Source: Dendrobium chrysotoxum (Eukaryota > Streptophyta > Magnoliopsida > Asparagales > Orchidaceae). Taken from it: a stretch of DNA of 64,000 nucleotides. The notes beneath the pieces were generated by a model. That model saw nothing but the letters and a program-made list of their open reading frames with translations. It was not told the DNA's origin and searched no databases. The translations under genes were made by a program, and so were the position numbers. Location of the stretch: positions 28,129,867 through 28,193,866 of the forward strand of contig CM034315.1 of the NCBI GenBank assembly GCA_019925795.1. The letters run 5' to 3'. Position 1 is the first letter of the stretch; the number at the start of each line of letters is the position of its first letter. Below are positions 46,807 to 59,800 of this stretch, in pieces.

Positions 46807-48051
46807 GAGTTATTCTTGGCTTGAGGAGAGAGAGAGAGAGATTGTATGCTACTTTTATTATATAGCTTATTTTCATTTTATTTCTTTTTCATTTCTTTAC
46901 TTAAGGAGTATCCTAGTGGCATGATTGGAGTATTATTATTATGTTAGCATGACTGGAGTTAGGATATGAGAGCCAATGTATTATGATTTTTTAGAGTGGT
47001 GCTTCATGCACTAGTGATCTTATCCTTTGTGTTATAGTTTTATATGTATAACATGTTTTGTACTTTCCTATCACTCATATTAAAGCATGTGTTATTTATT
47101 AATATTTATGTCTGTTATTATTTACATTTGATTTGATTCTATTTATGCTTAAAATTTTACATTATCTTCCATTAATATCTCTGTATTCTGATTATTTAAT
47201 TAACCTTAATAAAAATGATAATTAAAAATTATATAAACTTAGGATAATATTAAATCCCTAGATTATAGTTCAAATAAATACTACTTTATAATTCATAGAT
47301 TTGAAAAATCAATAATTAACTAACTTAGATTAATTAAATTATTGACTTAAATTGAATTTATAGGTTATACATTTTGATATTGATCTTTGAATTGATGATG
47401 AATAATTAAGGTTAATGAGTAGATATGCACAGATTAAAATTGAGAATCATAATCAACCTGAATTTTGAATTAGCAATCTTATTAAATACTTACATTAAAC
47501 TTATTAAGATTGTAAGAAGATTTTTAACAAAATTGATATTCAAAATCATTAACTATGTATTCTAAAAAAATTAAAAAAAAGAGAAGAAAAGTGAAAAGAG
47601 TTTTAAAAAAAGAAAAGGAAAGAAAAGAAGAAAAAGAAAGTTAGTACAATCAAAATTTTGTATAACATAAATCCTAAAGCCTCACTATAATCTTATAGTT
47701 AAATTCATAAAGGATAAGATAGGAAAACTAGTGTAAATTCTCATGAACTTACAAAATTTTAATTTTAACTACAAACACATCTAATATATTAAGCTTCATT
47801 ATTAAATTTAGAATTCAAAAGTTAAAGATTATATTCATAACATGTAAATTTAAATTAAGCAATAATAAAGATGATTGGTTTGGATAATTATTATAGACTT
47901 TGTTCATTTCTACTACTTCTAGACTTTGATATATTATCCTATATTTTAGTAATTTCAAAGTATTACTTTTTACTATGGTTATATGAGAAATTAGAATTGT
48001 AGATTTCATTATTTACTTAAAGAGAAGCAAGAGTTTAAGATGTAGAAAATT
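46807..48051 (+). other. Athila-2 3' untranslated region
   Basis: No gene. A short GA repeat lies at about 46824-46841. A purine-only-like tract of about 80 bp (AAAAAGAGAAGAAAAGTG..., 47567-47641) follows, then AT-rich sequence. The degenerate polypurine tract before the 3' LTR is at about 48019-48051 (AGAGAAGCAAGAG...). Confidence 0.55.
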
Positions 48052-49633
48052 TGATATGTGTAAATTATGTATAGTTTTATGTATTTTATTTTCAATAAAA
48101 TTATGAATTTTAGTTATTTTTATGCAGGAAAAACTCAATAATGGAAGAATTTCTAAGGAGCCCATAGTGCCTCAGCGTTCAACAAAACAAAACCGCAATG
48201 CCATATTCCATATAGCCAAGGCACAACAAATTGGACATTGAGGCACTGAGTTCTTCATTTGTAAGTGTTGCAATGAAAACACATCCAGTGCAGCATCATT
48301 GCCAGCCTTACAGTGTCAAAACATCATCTTGGCAGCACCAGATTCTCTATTTAAATGCAGTGGCACCATAATTTCTCATGCCTTTGTGCAAATTTTGTTA
48401 CTTGGGCGCCATAGCGCTTGAATGGTAACAGTGCCATGACATTATAGTTGTAACTTTTAAGGTCGTAATCTCTCTGTAAGAAGATGTGAATGTTCACTAA
48501 AGCACTTATCTACATTAGCGAGCACTGCAACAGTGTAAAAGGCTTAAATGTCAAAGCACTAACTCTCTTTTAGGGCGCCGCAGTGCCATTTTTTCAAGAG
48601 CTACAGTGCCATATACCTTTTTATGTTTTTTTTTTTAAAGTATTAATGATGTTATGTTTATAAAGGAGTTCAGTCATTTCTGTAAAATTTAGTATTTTTT
48701 AGAGTACTCTAGATTCCTCTTAGAGTAAAATCCAAGGGAGGCTAGGAAAGTATATGATTCAATCATTTAGAGTTTTTGCTGGTGTTTCTTGATGTAAAAT
48801 AATAAGTTAAGGGAGAAGAAGTGTAATTGAGATACTTAGATCCTTCCTACTGATATCACTCTCTTGTATTTTCATTCTTCGATGAGTTTAATGAAAATAA
48901 GTTTGCTTGTTATTCATCTTATGTCTGAGTAATTCTATTATTTTAGATTGATGATATAAACTACATGTTGAGTACTAATGAAGACTCCTGTTCAATAAAT
49001 ATTAAAAGATGTTTACAATATTATCCCATTCTTTATTTAATTCATATAGTACCCATACATACAGTTAAAATTTAGTGTGATGTATAACATCGATGGAGGA
49101 ATGTAAGAACAACTCAGAGTATTGAGATAAAATGTTTTCATGCCTAGACATATGATATAAAATGTTCTAGGTTCTTAAGGAGATACTATAATTGCAGGAG
49201 GTTAGCATATATTCTTTTCACCCTACAAGTTTGATAGAGTTTAGGGATGCATATGCTCAAAATCACATTACTATGAAGAGTCTCATTAGGAAAAATATAC
49301 AATAAATTCATCAATCAAAAACAATATAATTAAATATTATATCCAATACTTTTACTATTCAGTGATGGAATCTCTGAAAATTATTATTATTATTTCAGTA
49401 GGATAATTTTTATAATTATAGTAACTAATAGTAGTTTATTGCAAGTAAGCATACTTTCTCATGGGTTCAACACTCTACTATATATCACTTTATTACTTGA
49501 TTTGGCATGTATACCTATGTATATTAAGTGGGGTTTTATTATTTTTATTAGAAAGAAAATCTAAGCATTATTTGTGGGTAATAGAGCCATATATTTTTAT
49601 ATAATTAAAAAGTTCATTCCATATAACCCATCA
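48052..49633 (+). repeat. Athila-2 3' LTR
   Basis: Starts TGATATGTGTAAATTATG and ends ATAACCCATCA. Same length (within 6 bp) and order as the LTR at 41666-43241. After 49633 the sequence TGGTGCTGCC... continues LTR-a of Athila-3, which is in the opposite orientation. Confidence 0.8.
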
Positions 49634-49875
49634 TGGTGCTGCCTGTGATGCCACTGTTGCACTTATAAATAGATAGGATGGCATGGAAATGTCTGAAAAT
49701 GGCACTCCGGTAGAGTTGATTCCAACATAGTGGCGTTGTTTCATTTGATGCCACATTACTACATGATACTTTATATTTTTTTACCATTTTTTGAGTTTTT
49801 ACTATACGAAAAACCTAAAATAACCATTTTCATTAAAATTCAAAAGTAATACACGTACATAATTTACACTTACCA
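49634..49875 (-). repeat. Athila-3 LTR-a, right part
   Basis: Collinear with the end of LTR-b (51490-51731) and LTR-c (62395-62636), ending ...TTTACACTTACCA. With 40175-41665 it makes one LTR of about 1.58 kb after removal of the LINE tail. Confidence 0.75.
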
Positions 49876-50171
49876 AATTCTTCTTAGCTTTAACTCTTGC
49901 TTGTCCTCAAGCAATAAAAAAATATTCACTTTCTATTAATTTAATAACAAAGTAAAATTTAATAATTTAAAATTACTAAAATATAATATAATACATCTCA
50001 GTCTAAAAGTAATTTGGAAAGAATAAAGTTATAATTCTAGTTTAAATGTCCATAACAATTATCCTAATTAATCACCCTTGTCATTGCTTGCTTTGAATTT
50101 ATATGTTATGAATATAATATTGACTATTGAATCTTAAAATGATCAAGGTAGCATAAAGATTAGATGTGTTT
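49876..50171 (-). other. Outer Athila-3 polypurine tract and 3' untranslated stub
   Basis: The minus strand carries GCTAAGAAGAATT (PPT position) and TTGCTTGAGGACAAGCAAGAG, the standard Athila sequence just before the 3' LTR. The stub is collinear with 51732-52027. It stops at 50171 where LTR-b begins, and the rest of this outer copy is missing. Confidence 0.7.
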
Positions 50172-51731
50172 TGATGTGGTGGGGCTTATGTAAATTATCG
50201 AGATATATTCTATCTGAGCTTAGCTAAATGAGACTTATAAGACTTAAATATGATTTGGTTTTATTTGATATATCTATAATTAAAGCCCACTTAAAAATAT
50301 GCAAGTATACGTGCTGAATCAAGTAATAAATCAATGAAGCAGAGTGTCAAACCTATGAGGAAGAATTATGCTTACTTGCAATAAAACTACTTCTATTTAC
50401 TCTAATTTAATAATTTATCCTACTAAAATAAAAAAGATATTTTTGAATTCCTACCACTAAATAATAATAAGTAAATTAGTTGAGATAACTTTAATAGAAT
50501 ATTTTGGATTGATGCATGTAAATATCATATTATTTCTAATGATACTCTTAATTATGGATGTAGATCAGAGCATATGCATCTCTAGATCTATGTTGAGCTT
50601 GTAGGGGTGTAAAAGATATCTATTGACCTCGTACAGTTTTAATATCTCCATATAACTTAGAATATCAAAATATCCTATGTTTAGGAATGCCAAAATTATA
50701 TCACACTATGTTTTAATTACACACATGGTCATTATATGAATTACATAAAAAAATAAAATATATTGAAATTGACCATAAATTTTTTAGAGTACAAGAGTCT
50801 ATATTACCATTTAATATGCTCCTTACATCATCAAACTAAAACAAGGGATCTAGTTAGACATAGAAGAAATAATAAGCAAACATATTTTCATTATATTCAT
50901 AAAAGAATCAAAGTACAAGAGAAGTAGTGAAATTTTATCACCAGGAAGGATTAAACAATCTTCTTTACACTCCTTCCTCCACTTATAGAGTTGCTTATAC
51001 AAACACAAGCTAAACTTTCTAAGAGATTATTTCTTGTAGTTCCATAGCCTCTCTTAAATTTTACTCTAATAGGGTACTAGAGAAGTACACTAGAGATATA
51101 CTAAATTTTACTCAAGTGATTGTACTCCTTTATAAATAGAACTTTACATCTATTTATAAGAAAATATTGAAATGGTTTCAAGCACCGCATCACTTGACAA
51201 GGTGGCGCTGCAACACTTATTATTGAACTAACACCTTAACATTGATAGGTTTGCTCCACTATGATGCTTGATGATGTAGAATGCTTACTAATTTAACAGA
51301 CACATCCTTTTGCCTTGTCGATCATGGCTTTAGGAAGTTATAACTACTATATCGTGGCACTCTAAAAATCTAAGCACTACGGTGCCCGTGTGGAGTTTTT
51401 GATGCTGAGGTGTTTGAATTGTAGCATTTTCTTTAGAACTCGATGCTACCAAGCTGAATGTTCAACATAACAACACTATTAATGTAGTGGTGCTGTCTTC
51501 GATCCCTCTGTAATGCTCATAAATAGAGTGGATGACACTGCAATATCCAAAAAATGGCGCTTCAGTGGAATTGATTTAAATACTAAGGTATTATTTTATT
51601 CGGCGCCATGGTGCAATGTGATAGTTTATATTTCTTATCACTTCTGAGTATTTTCTATATAAAAATAATTTAAAAAACATATTTTCACTGAAATTCAAAT
51701 GTGATACATTGTACTTAATTTACACTTAACA
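50172..51731 (-). repeat. Athila-3 LTR-b (3' LTR of the inner copy)
   Basis: 1560 bp. Starts TGATGTGGTGGGGC and ends ...TTTACACTTAACA on the plus strand. Followed by its own PPT (GCTGAGGAGAATT on the minus strand, 51733-51745). Direct repeat of 61036-62636. Confidence 0.85.
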
Positions 51732-53150
51732 AATTCTCCTCAGCATAAACTCTAACTTGTCCTTAAACAACAAAAAAGAAATTTACTTTTGATTAATTTA
51801 ATAACCAAAATAAAACTTGATAATTTAAAAATTACTGAAATATAGTATAGTACATCACATTCTAGTAGTAATTTGGAAATGAACGAAGTTATAAATCTAG
51901 TTTAAAAAATCATTACCAATTATCTTAATTAGCTAGCCTTACCATTACTTGTTTTTAATTTATATGCTATAAATGTAACATTGACTATTGAATCATGAAA
52001 TGAATAAGGTAGCTTAAAGATTAGATGCATTTGTAGTTAAAATTAAAATTTTGTTAGTTCACCATCACCTGTAATATTTTTCTTACTTTATCCTTTGTAA
52101 CTTTCAATATATGGCTGCAGTTGAACTTTAAGCTTTTAATCGACACCAATTTTTTAATGTACTTTTCTGCATTTGTTTCTTTCAGAAAATATTCATTTTA
52201 GAACTCTTTTCCTTTTTTTTGTCTTTTCATTCTCATGGAGTACATAATTAATAATTTTGAATATTAATATTGCATATATCCTCTTATAATCTTAAATATT
52301 TAAATGTATGGATTTAATAAGATCGCTAGTTCCAATTTTATGTTGCCATAATTTTTAATTTTAAGCTACACGTATTTAAGTTTTAGCCTTAATTATTCAT
52401 ATTTTAATTCAAAGGTCAATTTATTAATATATAACTTATAAATTCAAGAGAAGTCAATAGCTTGAATGATCTAAGTTATTTAATTATTAATTTTTTCAAA
52501 CTATAAATTATAATGCAATATTCATTCAAACTATAATATAGGGTTTATTATTATCCTAGTTTTATATAATTTTTAATTATTATTTTTATTTTAGCTAAAT
52601 AAATAATCAAAAAGTGTAGATGCTAATAGAAGAAAATGTAAAAAGTTTAAAGCGTAAGGAGAATAAAATCAAATGTAAATGCAAACACAAGGTAACTACA
52701 GTTAAAAACACATTCTTCTTAATTAAATTATAAAAAGTCACATAACATGTGGTACACTAATAGAAATGTAACTAGTGCTTAATAGACCACTCTACTACTC
52801 TAAACTACTATGGACACAAATCGGTTGCCTCCCACAGGCACTGTGTTTATAGTTTCCAGCCAGATTATACCAATAATATTATTTCAAGATGAACCAACTT
52901 AGTTGTATTTCTCAATCATTCAATTTCACCACCTAAATAAGGTTTCAACATATGGCCATTAGCTTTAAGAACTTGTAAGCTTTTCTAATATTGAATTTCC
53001 ATAATTCCAAAAGGAAATCATGACAATGAATGGTCCTAGCTGCCTAGATTTTTATTTTCTTGGAAATAATTTAAGTCTAGAATTAAATAGTAAAACATCA
53101 TATACAAAGGTAAATTCCTTCCTAAGAAGCTTACGATCAAGAGATTTTAT
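51732..53150 (-). other. Athila-3 3' untranslated region
   Basis: No gene. On the minus strand the conserved post-integrase motif TGGAAACTATAAACACAG..., then GTGGGAGGCAACC, lies at about 52865-52815, followed by about 1 kb of AT-rich sequence to the PPT. The downstream ORF seen in Athila-2 was not found here. Confidence 0.6.
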
Positions 53151-55860
53151 TATTTTATTCTTATAAATTCTTATATTTTCATAAGCCTCATTTTTTATTT
53201 CATCCAATTTATTCAACTATCTTAATATTTTCTCTTTTTATTTCTTCAAAATTAGAATTCAATTCTTTGATAAACCAAAATGCTTTATATTCAAATTCTA
53301 TAGGAAGGAGAAAAGTTTTTACAAAAAAGAAATTTATAGGAAGTCATATAAGTAGAAGTCTTAAGAAAAGTTCTATGGGCACATAATGCATCATCTAACT
53401 TGACAACCCAATCCTTACTATTAGAATTGACAATTTTTTCCAAAATTTGCATAATTTATCTATTGCTAATTTTTACTTGCCCATTGGTTTAGGAATGATG
53501 TGTTGTTACAACCATATGATAAATTCTAAATTTCTTTAACATTGCTTCTATTCTTTTGTTACAGAAATGACTTCCCCCATCACTGATTAAAACTCTTGGC
53601 ATTCTAAATCTAGAAAAAATATTTTTCTTTAAAATTTTAATTACAACCTAAGCTTTAGTTCTAGTTGTTGCCACCCCTTCAATCCATTTTGAAACATAAC
53701 CCTTAGCTATACGAATATATTGATTTCCATGTGATTACATAAAAGGCCCCATAAAATCCAATTCCCAAATATCAAATATCTCAATCTCCAAAATATAATT
53801 CAAAGGTATTTCAAATCTTTTTGAAATATTATCTACTATTTGGAATTGATCACACTTTCTAATATATTCTTTTACATTCTTAAATAGAGCAGGCCAAAAA
53901 AATTCAGATTGAAGAATTTTAGAAGTAGTTCTAATTCCTCTGAAATGTCCTTCATAATGTGAATCATGACATTCCCTAATGATTGATTAAATTTCTTCCT
54001 TGGATACACATCTTCTAATAATTGGATCATTACAAGCTTTAAATAAATAAGGTTCATCTAAAAAATAATATTTGTCATCATGCAAAAATTTTCTCTTTTG
54101 AATTGCCTTTAAATCATATGAAAGTGTACCACGAATAATGAAATTAATAATGTCAGCATATAATGGTAGTCTGTTAAGGTGCAATGCAAATAATTGTTAA
54201 TCAGAAAAATATTCACTAATCTCAAATTTAGTTGATGAATATTTTTCAACAGAAAGTCTACAAAGATGATCAGCAATTTGATTTTTAGTCCCTTTTCTAT
54301 TAAAAATTTCTACATCAAATTCTTATAATAGAAGAATCCACATCAGAAATCTTGATTTAGTGTCATTCTTTGTCATAAGATTTTTGATAGCAGAATGATC
54401 AGTATAAACAACTACTTTAGTACCAATCAAATACGATCTAAACTTATCAAAAGTTAAAATAATGGTTAACAGCAACATTTTTTAGGAATATAATGAATAG
54501 GGCTCACCTAAGAACAATCACAAATGGGATAAATAATCCCAGCACCAGATCATTTAAGAATCTCTTTCTTAGCAACATCTTTCATGGAAGGGTTAACTCT
54601 TCTTTAAGATCAACCTTTGGTTTTGGAGTAGGTTTAATTAAAATTTTATGCATGCAAATTAATGAGCTAATTCTTGTAGTTTTAGTGAATGTACACCCCA
54701 AAGCTCTTTTAAAATCACATAAAACCCTAGTCAACTCAATTTCTTGATGTTTTCCAATGTTTATAGAAATAATGATAGGAAGAGTAGGTCTGTTACCCAA
54801 AAAATGTACTTAAGATGATAAGGTAAAACTTTAAGCTCTAAGTCATCAGCTTCTTCAATCAAAAATCTTAAAGTTTTACCAAAAGATGAAGTCTATAAGT
54901 TTTATAAGCCTCATTAAAAAATCTTGTACTACCTCCAATTGTTGATAAAGATTCCCCTAAAAATTAGCAATTCCCTTCAACTCTTCTTCCAATAAATCTC
55001 CTTTGAACAAATCTTTTTTAAATTCTCCACTATAATATCTTCCAAATCAACTCTATAAAAATATTTATTCTTCTCTTGAGAGAATTTAATAGATTTAAGC
55101 ACATAAATAGTAACCTCCAAATCTTGAATCCTTTTAGTCAATTCACCTTTTTACATATTAATCATGGCTTTCCCAGCACCTAGGAAAGGTCTTCCTAAAT
55201 TGAGGGATATTTCCCTATCCTTTTCCATATCAAACATAACAAAATTAACAAGGAAAATAAATTTATCCATCTTATTCAAAACATCTTCTATTACCCTTCT
55301 TGGGTAAGTAAAAGATCTAATAGCTAATTGTTAAGTAACAAAAGTAGGTTGAACTTCTCCTATATCTAATCTTTTGAATATTGAAAGAGACATGAGATTG
55401 ATACTTGATTCTAAATCACATAAAATTCTCCTGTATAATTTATCACCGATATTAAAAGGAATGGAAAAACTACCAGAAACTTTAATTTTCTTAGGATGTT
55501 TCTTTTGAATTATAACACTACACTTTTCTATTAATGCCACAATTTAGAATTCTCCTAACTTCCTTTTCTTATTCTAGATATTCTTCATAAACATAACATA
55601 GGTGGGTATTTGCTCTACCACTTAAAATAATGGTATATTAATAGTTAATTTCTTAATCTCCTCTAAGAACTTCAAAAATTATTTATCAAGATTTTGTTTG
55701 ATTAATCTCTGAGAAAATGTTGGTGGGGGTCTTTTCAGAACCTTCCTAATTTGTTTTTTAGGTTTCCTTGTAGGATTAGGTTGTTCACATGAAGATTTAC
55801 TTTCCAATTTTTTCCTTTACCATTGTTCTTCTAAAGTAGATCTCTATCCTTATAAGGTCT
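53150..55860 (-). pseudogene. Athila-3 pol remnant (PR, RT fragment, RNase H end, IN)
   Basis: Read right to left. Protease at 55540-55331: VSGSFSIPFNIGD and LCDLESSINLMSLSIFKRL (the active-site DLGAS is now DLESS). The RT start at about 54620-54490 (MKDVAKKEILK, AGIIYPI) runs directly into the end of RNase H at about 54475-54240 (VVVYTDHSAIKNLM; IADHLCRLS), so most of RT and early RNase H is deleted. The pre-integrase conserved block at 54184-53990 is well kept (LPLYADIINFIIRGTLS; DEPYLFKACNDPIIRRCV). The integrase zinc region HYEGHFRGIRTTSKIL...C..C is at 53960-53840. The core at 53800-53430 has LDFMGPF (Asp present), LISDGGSHF (Asp present) and QVKISNR, where the catalytic Glu is Lys. Frequent stops. 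Confidence 0.8.
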
Positions 55861-56892
55861 CCCAAATCTCTATCACTCCTAAGTTTCATATTATTAAATT
55901 ATTCTTCCAATTTTTGGTAATTAATCAACCTAGCTAAATGACCTACATGATTTTTAATTTTTCTAAGAATAGTATATTAATTATGCAATTGAATTCCTAA
56001 TTACATAACAACATCTTTCAATGGTATATTATCATTCCTATCATGATAGAATTGTTTAAAATCTAAATGGTAATGCTGTGGGGCTACATGATACAACACA
56101 CTGACATTCAAACATCTAAGATCTATGACAGAATTATCATACATGTTTGGTCCGAACCTGACTTTCAAAGTGTCTAATTTCTTAAAACTAGCTATAACTT
56201 TTGCAGTTCAAACTGATGGAGCATTTGATTCATCGAATCTGGCTATTCTTTTAAGATTTACCCTATCAGCATGTAACTAAAAATTATTAGTAGTAATTTC
56301 CTCTATTAGTTCTTATGCTTCCTCAAATGGCTTAGATATTAAAGATCTTATAACTAAAACATCTATGATTAGCCTTAAAGATTCCACTAATCCATTATAA
56401 AAGGTCTAAATAACCAACCAACTTGCTAAGGCATGGTGAGGGCATTTCCTTAAATGTCTCCAAACTTTTATAAATAATTTTCCTTCAAACTGAGCAAAAT
56501 ATGTTATATCATTTCAAAGTTTGGGAGTTTTTAAAGGTGAGAAACACTTAGCTAGAAATTTGTGAGCCAACTCATACAAATGGGATTATAGAGCCTACGG
56601 GTAAAGAATTTAACCAAATATTAGCCTTTTCCCTTAGTGAAAATGGAAATTATAAGCCTTATATCATTATCAAAGTCTCCATTATACTTAAATGTTGCTC
56701 AAATTTCTAGAAAATTGGCTAAGTATAAATTGGGATCTTCAACAAGAGTTCCCCCAAATTGAGGTACTTGAACTATCTGAATTATGTTAGATTTTAATTC
56801 AAAATTATTAGCCTAGATAGTAGATCTACTAATACTCAGATAGATTCCTTCTAATATAGTGTTAACGTACTCCCTACGTGGTCTAGAATGAT
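55861..56892 (-). pseudogene. Athila-3 gag remnant, main part
   Basis: From the LINE-3 junction at 56892 the minus strand reads HSRPRREYVNTILEGIYLSI and then FGGTLVEDPNLYLANFLEI, as in the gag of Athila-2. Capsid remnants follow in other frames to about 56280, and a linker to about 55861 where protease-side sequence begins. The first codons lie beyond the LINE at 60758-60797. Confidence 0.75.
56878..56892. repeat. LINE-3 target-site duplication, left copy
   Basis: GTGGTCTAGAATGAT. It matches GTGCTCTAGAATGAT at 60758-60772 in 14 of 15 positions and sits exactly at the 5' junction of LINE-3. Confidence 0.88.
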
Positions 56893-59800
56893 ATTGGAAA
56901 TTTAATCTGTTCGAAAGGTCTTTCATTGACAATCTCTATAGTATATGGGAATATAGATCCTTATGAAAGAAGGAAATTATGGAAAATGATAGAAGAATAT
57001 ACCTCTAGTGATAATCCTTGCATTATGGGAGGCGATTTCAATTGCTTGTTATAAAAGAAATAGAAAAAAGGTGGAAAAAGGTTGTTATTTTCCCAAGGAT
57101 CCCAAGAGATGAAGGAATTTATTACCAAGAATAATTTTCGTGATATTGGTATTATGGGTCCAAAATTTACTTAGTGTAATAATAAGGATGGTCTTGCTCA
57201 CATGTGGGAAAGATTAGATAGAATTTGTTTAAACTCTAATGCCCTGTTAAATGTTCCTTTTGTGGTGGTAAAACATTTACCATGAGTTGCTTCTGATCGT
57301 CGTTCATTGTTGCTTAATCAATTATTTTATTTCTATCAAGCAAAAAAAAAAAAAAAAAACAGATTTGAGAATATATGGTGTTTTTATGAAGCATCTAGGG
57401 GAATTATTTTGAAATGTTGGAGAAAATGTGATTATGGTACTGCTACCAATATACTTCAAAGGTTAATAGATCCCTTAAATGTTTTTTTTGTTGGAGAAAA
57501 AATAAGTTAAAGGAGCTGATCAATCTCAAATTTACATTACAAAGTGAGATTTTACTGTTGCAAGATGAGGAGACTAAGTTGAATGTGCTAAATCTAAAAA
57601 AACTGCTAATGCTAAGGAAAAAAATCATGAATTCAATGTAACTCTTGCTAGACTTGCAACATGGTGGCATCAACATTCTAAAACACAATGGATGGAAGAA
57701 GGTGATCACAACTCTCATTTGTTTTCATGCTTAAGCTACATCAAGAAAAAATGGTAATATGATTAATCAAATCTCTTATCCTAATGGAGTTAATTGAGAT
57801 ATATTATGATTTAATTTTCTCAACTTTTGAGAATTTTTTTATAATTGCAAGTTAAAAAATTTGCTTACCTTTGAGATCAAAGACCAACTAAATTAAGATA
57901 TGAAAAAGTTTCTAAAATCTGAGTTTACCAAAGAAGAACTTTATTTTATTGTTATGGAGATGAGCTATAATAAGTCTCTAGGATCTGACGATGCTAATGC
58001 ATGTTTCTTTAAATTCTTATGGATTATTGTGCAGAATGAAACATGGAATGTAATTGATAACTTCTTTACTTCAAGCATCATGCCCAAATATTGGAAAGAA
58101 ATGATGGTTGTTCTTATTCTGAAAGTTTCTAATGCCTCATAATTCTCCAAGTTTTGTCCCTTCAGCTATGCCAAACTATCTACAAAATGGTTTCTGGTAT
58201 GATTTTAATTAAATTGAAGTCTTATCTTCCTTTTATAATATCTAAAGTTCAAGGTGCTTTTGTTCCTGGTAGAACTATTTCTAATAACTGCCTTTTGGAA
58301 CATGAGATCTTTAATAGAATGATATTTACTATAGCTAAACTGAGATTCATGCTTTTAAAGTTAGACATGGAGCAAGCTTTTGATAGTATGAGTTTGGAAA
58401 TGTTAAATCAAATATTGAATGTTATGGGTTTCCTGGTCAAAATTATAAACTTGATAATACAATGTGTTTGCCATCTAAAATTTTCCATTATCATTAATGG
58501 AAGGAATAGTAATTTGATTCAAGCTGAATGTGGCTTTAAAGAAAGCTGTCCACTATCTCCATGTCTATTTATATTGTGTTTATAATTACTATCTAAAGAA
58601 TTTCATGGTAAAGGTAATCCGGTTGGCATCCAATTTGCTTCAAGTAGAAAAAAATTATCACATCTACTATGCTGATGATGTTTTAGTTATGATTAAGGCT
58701 TCCATAAATAATGCAAAACTTATTAATCAGATTCTTCTTAACTATTATAAATGGACTGGACAACATATCAACTTGAAAGAAATCCATGGTTCTATATGGG
58801 AAAGTGGTTTCAAAAAGAAGAATAAGAAACTTAAACAAGCTATTGGGATTTTGTTCTCTTGATGAGATTTCTTATTTGGGAGTTAAAATGTCATTGAAAA
58901 GATTAAGGGCAACAGATTTTCAATTTATATTGGATAAGGCTTTGGAAAGATTAAATACTTGGGGCTCTCGATCACTTTCTCTAGCAGGGAAAATTCTGTT
59001 AACAAAAATAGTACTTTCTTCTATGCCCTCATTCATTATGACTCACTCATTGGTTTTGAAAGTGTTTAACAAGAGATTGATAGATTATGTAGGATTTTTT
59101 TATGGCACAAGGAACAAGGAAGGCAAGGGTTGCATTGTATATCATGGAATATACTGTGTTCATCAATGAATATGGGCAGTCTTGGTAATCAAGGAGTTAC
59201 TGAAAGATAAGGTCCTCTAAGGTCTCGGTTAGCTTGGAACTTCATTCAAAATTAGGACTCATTAGTTAATAGAATTTTGAAGGCAAGGAATGGTAAAGGA
59301 ATCTGGGATGAAGAATTAAAAAGAAATGCTTCTCCTTCAATGCAAATCATATAAGATGGAGCTCAATTTTTGAAACCAATTATCAGATGGTAGGTTTGCT
59401 CTAGATCAAATATTGATATTACATGTGATATCTAGTTACTTGATAGAAGTCTAAAAAATAGCCTTCAACTTGTAATTTGCTGTAACTTCAAGGTAAAAAG
59501 TTTTCCACTCTAGTAGACGAAGAACGAAAATGGGATCATGCTGTATTAAAGGACTATTTCTCTAAATAGATGGTTAAACGGATGCTGAATACTCCAATTT
59601 TAACTGATTCTATTAACAAAAAGCTAGAATTAATTAATTCAAATTTTAGCAAAACTATTACTTGAATGGCATATGAAGCTTATTATAAACTTCAAGAAGA
59701 AGCACGAATAAATTTGAAATGGATGAAAAAATTAAAAGTTACTTCTTCGGAGGCTTTATTTTGGTGGAGACTTTTTTAACAATACTCTACCTACAAATGT

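Larger units (their letters stand above)
41666..49633 (+). mobile_element. Athila-2: plus-strand element lacking pol
   Basis: LTRs at 41666-43241 (1576 bp) and 48052-49633 (1582 bp) both begin TGATA and end ...CATCA. The primer site is at 43248-43265, gag at 43461-44740 and a downstream ORF remnant at 45588-46806. Protease, RT, RNase H and integrase are missing: gag runs at about 44740-44770 into the motif (TCTGGC...ACTATAAACT...GC...AACC) that lies after integrase in the related copy at 52800-52870 (minus). Inserted in LTR-a of Athila-3. No clear target duplication remains (TGACA against TGGTG). Confidence 0.75.
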
